This document shows, piece by piece, positions 9,701 to 16,166 of a stretch of DNA of 64,000 bases. A program made the position numbers and the translations under genes. The notes beneath the pieces are model-generated. The model did no database searches, was not told the DNA's origin, and was given only the letters and a program-made list of their open reading frames with translations. This DNA comes from Oscillospiraceae bacterium (GTDB lineage: Bacteria; Bacillota; Clostridia; Oscillospirales; Acutalibacteraceae), in the NCBI GenBank assembly GCA_015066515.1, contig SVOH01000001.1, positions 124,001 through 188,000 of the forward strand, written 5' to 3'. Position 1 is the stretch's first letter. Every line of letters starts with the position of its first letter.

Positions 9701-11605
9701 AATACAGGTAACAAAAACCTACGTCGGAACGGTACATACGGTTTTGCTTGTTATTCAACTGGCACAGGCGGTGCGCTAACCCTTTACAAACGTACAGCGG
9801 CTACTACCTATTACTTTACAAGCGCAGGTGTAACTCTTGACTACACAGTAACAGCCAATGCTAACGACGATACCTTTGGTACAGTGACCGTTAGCGGCAC
9901 AACCATTTCCGCAACACCAAACGAAGGTTATACTGTTGCAGGCTACAGCATTACAAGCGGTACTGCTACCGTTACACGAGAGGGTAACACCTTCTTTGTA
10001 ACACCAACAAGCAACGTTGTAATTACAATTAACTTTGAGGCTCTTCCAACATATACCGTAACCTTTGTTGAAAATGGTACCGAGGTTGGAACCGACTCTA
10101 CCTATAGCGGCGGATTTATCAAGCTCCCTGAATACAGCGGTGAGTTAGATGAATACACCACCTTTGATGGTTGGGCAGAACAAGAAAACGAAACCGACTC
10201 TGCAAAAATATATGCTGCAAAGGCAACCTACGCAGTTACTAAAAACGTAACACTATATGCACAGTTTACAGTTACAGAGCCACCTATAACGGAAAGCGCA
10301 AGCCATTATTTTGTTAAGGTAACAGAAGGCCTTGACGACCTTACGGGTGTGTATCTTATCGTTAACGAGGGTTCTTCAGTAGCGTTTAATGGTGGAATTA
10401 CCGACAACCTTGATGTTGCAAGCAATAATTTAGGCGTTACCATAAGCAGCAATAAAATTGCCGCAACATCAAACAATATGGCAGCAGTATTTATAATAAC
10501 CAAAAATACCGACGGTACATATAATATTCGTTCTCAGAGCGGATTTAATATTGGTTCTCTGAGCGATACAAACAGTTTGCTATATAAAGAAGAATATTAT
10601 AACAACATTTCTATTGATGCCGACGGCAATGCGGTGATACAGGGTCAAGGCGGCGCGTATTTACGCTATAACAAGGCTTCGGATCAAAATCGTTTCCGTT
10701 ACTATAAGAGTTCTTCTTATACAGGACAACAACCTATCGCTCTTTATAAATTAGAAAATGTTGGCGATTTTGCAAGTGCACAGGTAAGCATTGGCGCAGA
10801 TCTTGGTATAAGATACGCCGTTGACGTAACCAACATAGACAACATTGCCGAAAGTTCGCTTAAAATGCGTTTCACCATAGACGATTTATCTATAACCGTT
10901 GTTGGTGAAAAGGTTGGCAGTCAGTATGTATTTGATTTTGCGGGTCTTTCTCCACAGCGTATGAGTGATAACATTAAGGCCGAGCTTTTGTTCCACGATG
11001 TTTGTGTAGAAACAAAAGACAACTACAGCATAAAGGCAAACGCACAAAATCTTTTGAATGCAAACTCAGACAATGCAAAGCTTTGTCAGTTTATTACCGA
11101 TATGCTTTACTACGGCGCTGCGGCTCAAAAGTATACCAAGTACAATACCGATAATCTTGCAACCGACGGCATTACAGGTCTTGTTTCACCGTCAACCACA
11201 ACACCAACAGAAACAAACAGTGTGTTTAATTTAAGTGCGACCACTGGTGACGCAGGGTTCAAGTCGGCTACTGTTTGGTTTGACGTTACAAATAGGCTTG
11301 TTGTTAAGGTTAGCAAAAAGACCGAAGACACAGCCGTTAAGGTTTATGTAACTCCGTTTGGCGGCACAAAAACAGAGCTTAGTTACAACGATACTGTCGG
11401 CGGTTATATGACCGATGAAATTAAGGTTACCGATTTTGGTACAGAATATACTTTTGAACTATGTGACGGCGAGGGTAATGTAATACAAACGCTTACATAT
11501 AGCGTCAACTCATACGCATATTCAAAACAAAACAGTACTAATCCAAATATGGTAGAGTTAGCGTTAGCACTCTTTAGACTTGGTCAATCGGCCGAAAATC
11601 TTTAA
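6704..11605 (+). CDS. Large secreted endonuclease I-family protein with repeat domains
   Basis: A 1633-residue exported protein. A signal peptide (residues 1-31, ending SFSAQA) leads into an endonuclease I (EndA/NucM-like) His-Me-finger domain, residues ~40-285, with NREHTWPNS (142-150, predicted general base H145) and the following DIMMLRPA..NGSRSN segment. This family cuts DNA or RNA without sequence specificity. After an Asp/Gly/Thr linker come several beta-sandwich domains. Two copies of a 'TPNEGYxVxGYxxxSGTATV' unit (near residues 765 and 1075) each precede an InlB-B/Listeria-Bacteroides-type unit (YTATF.., YTVTF..). The C-terminal ~250 residues form another domain seen as a unit (LGIRYAVDV...YYGAAAQKY). 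No LPXTG, SLH or dockerin anchor is visible, so it may be released. Likely roles are scavenging nucleic acid or degrading extracellular DNA. Confidence 0.85.
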   Translation: MKITMKKSLAVILSLVMCVSMLFGLSFSAQAATYIYNWGTRGTLATELSENAIAFYTENDVALSELLALSGSSTESGVPSSALYTALHNLMESNHTTKTTYDGTRELYKYTDCQNGGSPSTISSFYSGTAIGPDWDGGDTWNREHTWPNSKGDLAGNGENDIMMLRPAATSENGSRSNKAYGESTGYFNPNIGSYDLRGDVARIILYQYVRWECTNTGSGYNTTGIFGTAGVIESQDLLLDWLEEDPVDTWELGRNDAVEAITGTRNVFVDYPELGFDLFNEAVPTSYTTPSGGADVDGSTGSGDDNTGDTPSTTGKNVVFELGANGEATHSDGSSKTSYTETVSGYTLNITGGTKFYTGARDEKGNSAIKMGTSSAVGSFSMTVPADVTKVIFKVAGYKAKTVTVSVNGTSQAITTTSDNGAYTDVEVDTTSTKTITFTTGTNYRCMIDSITYVVPGSASEDGDKVYVDADDIVISGASSAFDEDTVVTATVITSGDSFETANTALADMAFKKIYEITATNGGTAVQPESPLTITLDIPTGYNVDNTYIVYIDESGVVETLETLEKTETTISAQISHFSTYAVVDTSEVSSGGETVEVEATINFNSGSFIETGTTAQIWSENGVTVTTNKGTYSGTFYTTISDHTRWYKGHEIVTEYAYPISKIVFTTTGTSYTTLLANSLTSSGLGTVTSSGTTITLELTTPSETVTFSHVNSATRVKSMTLTAQKPADGGDTTEAVITPTVNNTAYGSVELSGDYIIATPNEGYEVVGYEVISGTATVTQNGNKFTVETDADVTVQINFAPRTRYTATFKEMGATTSTQTAYSGDSITLPALTSDDYTVVGWVAAEIDGETTDKPTVYNAGSNYAVTSNVTFYALYSRTQAGGSGESNTFTKWEEAITEGDYLIVYSGGAMKAAVVSSRLSYTDVTVSGNSITSPDASLIWTVTADGDYYTLYNESTGKYAAGTGADNKAQLLATVSNYARWTVSGNSTYEFVNAGNTGNKNLRRNGTYGFACYSTGTGGALTLYKRTAATTYYFTSAGVTLDYTVTANANDDTFGTVTVSGTTISATPNEGYTVAGYSITSGTATVTREGNTFFVTPTSNVVITINFEALPTYTVTFVENGTEVGTDSTYSGGFIKLPEYSGELDEYTTFDGWAEQENETDSAKIYAAKATYAVTKNVTLYAQFTVTEPPITESASHYFVKVTEGLDDLTGVYLIVNEGSSVAFNGGITDNLDVASNNLGVTISSNKIAATSNNMAAVFIITKNTDGTYNIRSQSGFNIGSLSDTNSLLYKEEYYNNISIDADGNAVIQGQGGAYLRYNKASDQNRFRYYKSSSYTGQQPIALYKLENVGDFASAQVSIGADLGIRYAVDVTNIDNIAESSLKMRFTIDDLSITVVGEKVGSQYVFDFAGLSPQRMSDNIKAELLFHDVCVETKDNYSIKANAQNLLNANSDNAKLCQFITDMLYYGAAAQKYTKYNTDNLATDGITGLVSPSTTTPTETNSVFNLSATTGDAGFKSATVWFDVTNRLVVKVSKKTEDTAVKVYVTPFGGTKTELSYNDTVGGYMTDEIKVTDFGTEYTFELCDGEGNVIQTLTYSVNSYAYSKQNSTNPNMVELALALFRLGQSAENL

Positions 11606-11622
11606 GAAAGGGGTAATTACAA

Positions 11623-11772
11623 ATGAATATTAAAAACAATCGCCCTTTCGAAGAGGCAAAAATTGAAATAGTTAACGTTTTGCTTTGCGACATTATTACT
11701 GCAAGCCCAACAGGACCTGACCCGTTCCCTGGTGAAGATGATGAATTTACCACTTATTACTGGGATAATTAA
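11623..11772 (+). CDS. Uncharacterised 49-residue protein
   Basis: A short ORF with a good ribosome site (GAAAGGGG at 11606-11613), placed 17 bases after the endonuclease gene and 11 before the lipoprotein gene. The product begins MNIKNNRPFEEAKIEIVNVL, then has CDIITAS, a Pro/Gly stretch (PTGPDPFPG) and an acidic/aromatic end (EDDEF..YYW). There is no signal peptide or membrane segment. Position and ribosome site favour a real gene. I do not recognise a function; a precursor-peptide-like layout (helix-forming leader, then a Pro/Gly/acidic tail) is only an inference. Confidence 0.6.
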   Translation: MNIKNNRPFEEAKIEIVNVLLCDIITASPTGPDPFPGEDDEFTTYYWDN

Positions 11773-11783
11773 AAGGTGAAAAA

Positions 11784-12167
11784 ATGGTAAAAAAATTAAC
11801 ATTGTTATTATGTATGGTTTTCTTGCTTGCACTTGTTGCGTGCAAGCAAGACACACAAACACATCAAAATGACAGTTCTACTGTAACGTCGTCGGAGCAC
11901 ACAATCTCGGGCATAGAGCTTGAGGAAGACGTTTTTGATGATAGTGCTACACAAGGCAACCAGTCATCAAACAACAACTCTACAGGTGCCACTCAATCTT
12001 CTACAACTTCTAGCGATACAAACGTTAGCAAAGACGAGTCAGCGGACAACTCCCCAAGCGACACTGCTTCGACAGGCGACCCCGACACCGAGGACAGCAA
12101 CAGCAGTAAAGATGGCGTCACAGTAGAAGACGGCGTAATTAAATTACCAATCGATAAATTTGATTAA
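11784..12167 (+). CDS. Small Ser/Thr/Asp-rich lipoprotein
   Basis: A 127-residue predicted lipoprotein. The signal peptide ends in the lipobox LVAC (Cys20), so it should be lipid-anchored on the outer face of the membrane. The rest is low complexity, rich in Ser, Thr, Asp and Asn, with no recognisable domain. GGTGA precedes the ATG. It is the last gene of the run that starts with the secreted nuclease and is followed by a strong terminator. Confidence 0.7.
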   Translation: MVKKLTLLLCMVFLLALVACKQDTQTHQNDSSTVTSSEHTISGIELEEDVFDDSATQGNQSSNNNSTGATQSSTTSSDTNVSKDESADNSPSDTASTGDPDTEDSNSSKDGVTVEDGVIKLPIDKFD

Positions 12168-12171
12168 GAAA

Positions 12172-12203
12172 AAACAACGGAGTGATTTTCACTCCGTTGT
12201 TTT
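12172..12203 (+). terminator. Terminator after the small lipoprotein gene
   Basis: The perfect hairpin ACAACGGAGTGA / TCACTCCGTTGT is flanked by A and T runs. Confidence 0.88.
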
Positions 12204-12228
12204 GCTGTAAAAATAAAAATATCAGCAA

Positions 12229-12260
12229 AAAAAGAATCAACCAAAAGGTTGATTCTTTTT
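12229..12260 (-). terminator. Terminator of the tRNA-Pro gene
   Basis: AAAAGAATCAACC / GGTTGATTCTTTT with an AAAA loop. It lies immediately downstream of the tRNA on the minus strand, where a U-rich run follows the stem. Confidence 0.85.
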
Positions 12261-12263
12261 ATT

Positions 12264-12340
12264 TGGTCGAGATGACAGGATTCGAACCTGCGGCCTCTGC
12301 GTCCCGAACGCAGCGCTCTACCAAACTGAGCCACATCTCG
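12264..12340 (-). tRNA. tRNA-Pro (anticodon CGG), CCA encoded
   Basis: On the minus strand a full cloverleaf reads from 12340: acceptor CGAGATG pairing with CATCTCG, D-arm with GTAGAGC, anticodon stem CTGCG/CGCAG around loop TTCGGGA (anticodon CGG, reading CCG), and T-arm GCAGGTTCGAATCCTGT. The discriminator A and a genomically encoded CCA follow (12267-12264). It stands alone with its own promoter and terminator. Confidence 0.95.
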
Positions 12341-12357
12341 TTAAAATTAACTCATTT

Positions 12358-12386
12358 ATTATATATAAATTGTAACTAAAAGTCAA
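12358..12386 (-). promoter_or_regulatory. Promoter of the tRNA-Pro gene
   Basis: Reading the minus strand, TTGACT (12386-12381) and TATAAT (12363-12358) are 17 bases apart. The expected start of transcription falls about 10 bases before the mature tRNA 5' end. Confidence 0.8.
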
Positions 12387-12436
12387 CATTAAATTTATAT
12401 TACTTTATACTGCAATAGGGCAAAATATTGTAAAAA

Positions 12437-12461
12437 AAGAAGCGAATATCATTCGCTTCTT
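12437..12461 (-). terminator. Terminator of spoVT
   Basis: AAGAAGCGAAT / ATTCGCTTCTT with a 3-base loop, followed on the minus strand by a run of T. The stop codon of spoVT lies in the loop and stem. Confidence 0.85.
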
Positions 12462-12979
12462 GAACTTAAAAATCTTGACGCAACCTCGGCTAGTTTTACA
12501 TCGTGCTCTGTGGCGGCGGTTGTGTTGTCGCTTTCTAGCAATACAACGCAGCCAATTATATCACCTGCGGCGATTACGGGTACTGCGACACAAATTTTTT
12601 TATTTACACCGTCAAGTGCAAATATCTCGGCACTATCCTTATTAACAAAAACACGTCGTTCTTCACAAATTTTTTCAAGCTCGCTACTTACCGCCTTTTC
12701 GAGCAAATCTTTTTTAGAGCCTCCGCCTACCGCAATGCAATGGTCGCGGTCGCAAATTGCGACAGTCAACTCACATCCAGCCGATAAAGCACCCGCCAAA
12801 TCAGCCGCCGCCGACACCATCTCGCCCATAGGCGAATATTTTTTAAAAATAACCTCACCGTTACTTGTAAAAATTTCTAACGGGTCTCCCTCTCTGATTC
12901 TCATAGTGCGGCGGATTTCTTTGGGAATAACAACCCTTCCCAAATCGTCGATTCTTCTCACAATACCTGTTGCTTTCAT
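12449..12979 (-). CDS. spoVT: Stage V sporulation protein T
   Basis: A 176-residue AbrB-family transcription factor, close to the usual SpoVT length of ~178. The N-terminal swapped-hairpin DNA-binding domain begins MKATGIVRRIDDLGRVVIP and continues EIRRTMRIREGDPLEIF; the remainder is a GAF-like domain. SpoVT tunes SigG-dependent gene expression in the forespore, which marks the host as a spore former. The ATG at 12979 is supported by AAGGAGA at 12995-12989. A near-identical copy of its leader and first codons lies at 16011-16094. Confidence 0.93.
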   Translation of the reverse strand: MKATGIVRRIDDLGRVVIPKEIRRTMRIREGDPLEIFTSNGEVIFKKYSPMGEMVSAAADLAGALSAGCELTVAICDRDHCIAVGGGSKKDLLEKAVSSELEKICEERRVFVNKDSAEIFALDGVNKKICVAVPVIAAGDIIGCVVLLESDNTTAATEHDVKLAEVASRFLSSRSE

Positions 12980-13027
12980 ATATACGTTTCTCCTTAAATT
13001 ACAAATTGTGTTGTTATTATCTGTAAT
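12966..13027. repeat. Direct repeat copy A: spoVT leader and first codons
   Basis: 62 bases covering the 5' leader, ribosome site, start codon and first four codons of spoVT. 60 of 62 positions match copy B at 16033-16094. The two copies bracket the AraC regulator and glutaminase-A-like gene. Confidence 0.9.
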
Positions 13028-13058
13028 TTGAGGAGATTTATACTGCGTGAATTTATTC

Positions 13059-13874
13059 TTAAAGAATATTATAATTCTTACTTGCTTTTCTGTAACTTGA
13101 AGGTCTGTACCCACACTTTTTTTGGAACAGATTTGAAAAATAGTGAATATCATTGTATCCCAGTTGTTCTGCTATTTCGGTTATAGACATATTTGTGTTT
13201 ACAAGCAGCAATTTAGCTGTTTGCATTTTTCGCTCAATTTGGTAAGCGTATGGAGTAATGTTAAATTCGCGAATGAACAGTTTTTGACAGTAATCAGGCG
13301 AACGAAATATTGTTTTTGAAAGTTCTTTGGCTGATATAATTCGATGAAAATTTGAATCAAGATAGTTTTTTAGTTTAAGTGCTTCTGCACTATATGTAGT
13401 CTTGGTTATAACAGTTGAGAGTTTGGATAATATTTCAACAAAAAGCCCCTGTAATACCGATTGCATTTCGCTATCCGTCATATCCGAACTAATAATACTG
13501 ACAATTCTTTCAAAAACAGGTTTTAAGTCATATGCGTCAAAGAAATGCTTTCCCGAAAGGCCGTACGCAAAAATAAGATGTTGGCAAAAATCTCCTGAAA
13601 CATTTAGAAAAATCTTTTGAAATGGATTTTTTCTGTCACTGTAGTAATTATGATTTTGCCCCGATGGGAGAAAATAAATCATATTCTTACGCACATGGTG
13701 TATTTTATCGTCGATCACTACATAGCCATCTCCGTCTGTTATATATTCAATTACCGATACATTAGAGCAAATTCTTGTGATATGATAAGTTGGATTGGGA
13801 TATGTAACACCAGCTAATGTAATATAAAAAGGCATTTTATCAAAACCAACAAACGACTTCAAATACTCACTCAA
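13059..13874 (-). CDS. AraC family transcriptional regulator
   Basis: A 271-residue regulator with an N-terminal cupin-type ligand-binding region (ITDGDGYVVID..., then MIYFLPSGQNHNYY) and a C-terminal double helix-turn-helix AraC domain (from about residue 165: LKNYLDSNFHRIISAKELS ... MSITEIAEQLGYNDIHYFSN). It probably binds a sugar or related ligand and activates the divergent gene at 13972. The start is TTG at 13874-13872, with GAGG placed 8 bases upstream. It lies inside the segment bracketed by the spoVT leader repeats. Confidence 0.88.
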   Translation of the reverse strand: MSEYLKSFVGFDKMPFYITLAGVTYPNPTYHITRICSNVSVIEYITDGDGYVVIDDKIHHVRKNMIYFLPSGQNHNYYSDRKNPFQKIFLNVSGDFCQHLIFAYGLSGKHFFDAYDLKPVFERIVSIISSDMTDSEMQSVLQGLFVEILSKLSTVITKTTYSAEALKLKNYLDSNFHRIISAKELSKTIFRSPDYCQKLFIREFNITPYAYQIERKMQTAKLLLVNTNMSITEIAEQLGYNDIHYFSNLFQKKCGYRPSSYRKASKNYNIL

Positions 13875-13911
13875 ATTGTTTTCCTCACTTTATTAATTAA
13901 AATATACATTG

Positions 13912-13933
13912 TAATAAGTCGTATGACTTATTA
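13912..13933. promoter_or_regulatory. Candidate AraC operator overlapping the -35 region of the 13972 gene
   Basis: A perfect inverted repeat TAATAAGTC-gtat-GACTTATTA sits in the divergent intergenic region, just upstream of TATAAT at 13937-13942. There is no good -35 box, which fits a promoter that needs an activator. Confidence 0.55.
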
Positions 13934-13971
13934 TACTATAATCGAAAACAAATATCAAGGAGGTTTTACCT

Positions 13972-15858
13972 ATGCAAATGCGCCCCCCCTCAACGCCTAT
14001 CATTAACATTGATCCGTATTTTTCCATTTGGGCAGAAGATTCTGTATTGAAAAACACAGTTCACTGGACCGGAAAGCCTAACACTATGTACGGCGGAGTT
14101 TTCGTTGATGAAGTGGAATATCATTTTTTCGGACAAAATAACAATTCCAATAAACCGTCGATGAAGGTTGAAAGCATCGAGATCGATGCTTATTCTACGA
14201 TTATTACATACAAAAATGATACGATTCGCCTTACCGTTCATTTTACATCCCCCACTTTGATAGAAGACCTTTACTATGTCTCTCGTCCGATTGCTTATGC
14301 GAAAACATACTTTGAAAGTCTTGACGGCAAAGAACACAGTGTGAGGGTTAAATTCATTGCAAGTGAAGAGTTGGTGCTGAATACCAAAGGTGAGGGAAGA
14401 GCAATCGCAAACCCCGTAACTGTTGACGGTGTTACCGCTATTTGTATGGGCAACGGAAATCAAAAAGTGCTATGGCGCAGCGGCGACGATATTCGTATTG
14501 ACTGGGGTTACTTATACCTCGGTGTCAAGGGCAAGGGCGTTGTCGATCACACCGTGTTTAATGATATGTATGCAGTTACAGTAGAAGCAGACCTTAAAAA
14601 CGATGCGCTTTTCTTATTTGCATACGATGACATAGAAAGTATTCAGTATTTCGGGGAAAACCTGAAAGCATACTGGAAAAAGGACGGCAAAACCATTGAG
14701 GCAGCTATTGCAGAGGCTGCGGTAGATTACGAAACCGTCCTTGCTCGTTGTAACGAGTTTTCAAACAAAATAAAGACGGAAGCGGAGTTAAAGGGAGGTA
14801 AAAAATATGCTGAACTGTTACTTCTCTCCGTACGCCAAATAATGGCGGCGCACAAGTTGGTTGTCGATAACGAAGGTAATAACCTCTTTATTTCTAAAGA
14901 GTGTTTTTCTAATGGATGTGCGGGAACTGTAGATGTCACCTATCCATCTGCACCGATATTCCTACTTTATAACACCGAATTGCTTAAGGGTATGCTTCGA
15001 CCAATTATGAAATATGCCGCTATGGACGAATGGTGCTGTGATTTTGCTCCTCACGATGTGGGTCAATACCCATTACTTAACGGCCAAGTTTATGGTGTGG
15101 ACCGCGCTGCTCTTGCAATAAAGAAAGAATATCAAATGCCTGTTGAAGAATGCGGAAATATGATAATATTATTTGCCGCAATTGCCGAGGCTGATAATGA
15201 TGTTTCTTTTGCAAAGGAACATCTGGAAACAATCGATAAGTGGAATGAGTATCTGATTAAATACGGTCTTGACCCCGAAAATCAACTTTGCACTGATGAT
15301 TTTGCAGGCCATCTTTCTCAAAATGTAAACCTTTCTATCAAGGCAATTATGGGTATCGCGGGATATGCTCGTATTCTTGAAAGACTTGGCGATACCGAAA
15401 AATACGCCCACATGATGGCGACGGCAAAAAAATATGCCGCATCGGTGGTAGAAAGAGCCCTGAACGCCGACGGAAGCTATCGCTTGGCGTTTGACCAACC
15501 CGATACTTTTTCTTTAAAATATAACGCTATATGGGATAAACTGTGGGGTACGGATCTTTTCCCGACAAAGTTTTATAAAGGAGAAATCGAACGCTACAAA
15601 AAAGAACTTTTACCTTATGGTGTCCCGCTTGATTCCAGAGAAAAATATACAAAATCCGATTGGCTTGTTTGGGCGGCCTCCCTTGCGGACAACAATGAGG
15701 ATTTTAACTGCCTTGTAGGTAGTCTTTGGGCTGCATATAACACCATGCGAACCCGCGTTCCTATGACAGATTGGTACTATGCAGACACTTCGCATATGCA
15801 AGGATTTCGTCACAGAACCGTTCAGGGCGGTTTGTTTATAAAATTGATGTTTAAATAA
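13972..15858 (+). CDS. Glutaminase A-like (DUF4964/DUF4965) protein
   Basis: A 628-residue protein without a signal peptide, so cytoplasmic. The N-terminus (RPPSTPIINIDPYFSIWAED) matches the DUF4964/DUF5127 start of the GtaA family. The second half (QYPLLNGQVYG, VEECGNMIILFAAIAEAD and later WDKLWGTDLFP, around residues 360-530) matches the central DUF4965 and six-helical-hairpin region, an alpha/alpha-toroid fold shared with glycosidases. Fungal members are called glutaminases, but the bacterial activity is largely unproven; divergence from an AraC regulator suggests a carbohydrate or glycoconjugate substrate (inference). GGAGG at 13960-13964 precedes the ATG. Confidence 0.75.
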   Translation: MQMRPPSTPIINIDPYFSIWAEDSVLKNTVHWTGKPNTMYGGVFVDEVEYHFFGQNNNSNKPSMKVESIEIDAYSTIITYKNDTIRLTVHFTSPTLIEDLYYVSRPIAYAKTYFESLDGKEHSVRVKFIASEELVLNTKGEGRAIANPVTVDGVTAICMGNGNQKVLWRSGDDIRIDWGYLYLGVKGKGVVDHTVFNDMYAVTVEADLKNDALFLFAYDDIESIQYFGENLKAYWKKDGKTIEAAIAEAAVDYETVLARCNEFSNKIKTEAELKGGKKYAELLLLSVRQIMAAHKLVVDNEGNNLFISKECFSNGCAGTVDVTYPSAPIFLLYNTELLKGMLRPIMKYAAMDEWCCDFAPHDVGQYPLLNGQVYGVDRAALAIKKEYQMPVEECGNMIILFAAIAEADNDVSFAKEHLETIDKWNEYLIKYGLDPENQLCTDDFAGHLSQNVNLSIKAIMGIAGYARILERLGDTEKYAHMMATAKKYAASVVERALNADGSYRLAFDQPDTFSLKYNAIWDKLWGTDLFPTKFYKGEIERYKKELLPYGVPLDSREKYTKSDWLVWAASLADNNEDFNCLVGSLWAAYNTMRTRVPMTDWYYADTSHMQGFRHRTVQGGLFIKLMFK

Positions 15859-15866
15859 CTAATAGC

Positions 15867-15895
15867 AAAAAGCGAGGTGAATTTCACCTCGCTTT
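15867..15895 (+). terminator. Terminator after the glutaminase A-like gene
   Basis: AAAAGCGAGGTGAA / TTCACCTCGCTTTT hairpin followed by T residues. It closely resembles hairpins at 17120 and 18370. Confidence 0.85.
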
Positions 15896-15909
15896 TGTTA
15901 TGTAAAAAA

Positions 15910-15998
15910 TCGCCAAAACCCGATTTCGACACCAATGCGTCGGGTGGGGCAAACCGGCGAAAACCATAGTGTTTATGCGGGTTTCGGGCGGTTTGCCC
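15910..15998. repeat. GC-rich palindromic element
   Basis: The segment is richer in GC than its surroundings and folds into two hairpins. ACCCGA (15918-15923) pairs with TCGGGT (15940-15945). GGGCAAACCG (15947-15956) pairs with CGGTTTGCCC (15989-15998), with AAACC/GGTTT continuing inside the loop. It abuts the truncated spoVT start. It may be a dispersed intergenic repeat; no coding function is seen. Confidence 0.5.
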
Positions 15999-16010
15999 TA
16001 TTATAACACA

Positions 16011-16046
16011 TTCCTCTATTCTACGAACTATTCCTGTTGCTTTCAT
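16011..16046 (-). pseudogene. Truncated spoVT/abrB-like gene start
   Basis: An ATG at 16046 with a complete ribosome site encodes MKATGIVRRIEE, the signature start of SpoVT/AbrB proteins, and then runs into unrelated sequence (the palindromic element). The first four codons are identical to spoVT. Codons 5-12 differ from spoVT at seven of eight codons, yet the changes are synonymous except for two Asp-to-Glu. It cannot make a working DNA-binding domain. Confidence 0.75.
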
Positions 16047-16094
16047 ATATTCATTTCTCCTTAAATTACAAATTGTGTTGTTATTATCTGTAAT
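16033..16094. repeat. Direct repeat copy B of the spoVT leader
   Basis: A 60/62 match to 12966-13027, covering the leader, ribosome site and first codons. Weak similarity continues a further 25-30 bases on the promoter side (TATACCGCTAGATTTA versus TATACTGCGTGAATTTA). Confidence 0.9.
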
Positions 16095-16117
16095 AGTGGG
16101 ACAAATATACCGCTAGA

Positions 16118-16146
16118 TTTACTTTTGAAATTAAATATGATATAAT
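16118..16146 (+). promoter_or_regulatory. Probable promoter of the 16167 gene
   Basis: TTTACT and TATAAT with a 17-base spacer, about 20 bases upstream of the GTG start. Confidence 0.5.
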
Positions 16147-16166
16147 AAAACAAAGGCGGTGATTTT

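Noticed and set aside
12182-12379. A 65-codon plus-strand frame containing MTGFEPAASASRTQRST
   Set aside because: It is the antisense translation of the tRNA-Pro gene, a well-known spurious annotation.
15822-16046. A 74-codon minus-strand frame starting MKATGIVRRIEE
   Set aside because: Only the first 12 codons resemble a gene; the rest crosses the palindromic element and the terminator and end of the glutaminase-A-like gene, so it is kept only as a truncated gene start.
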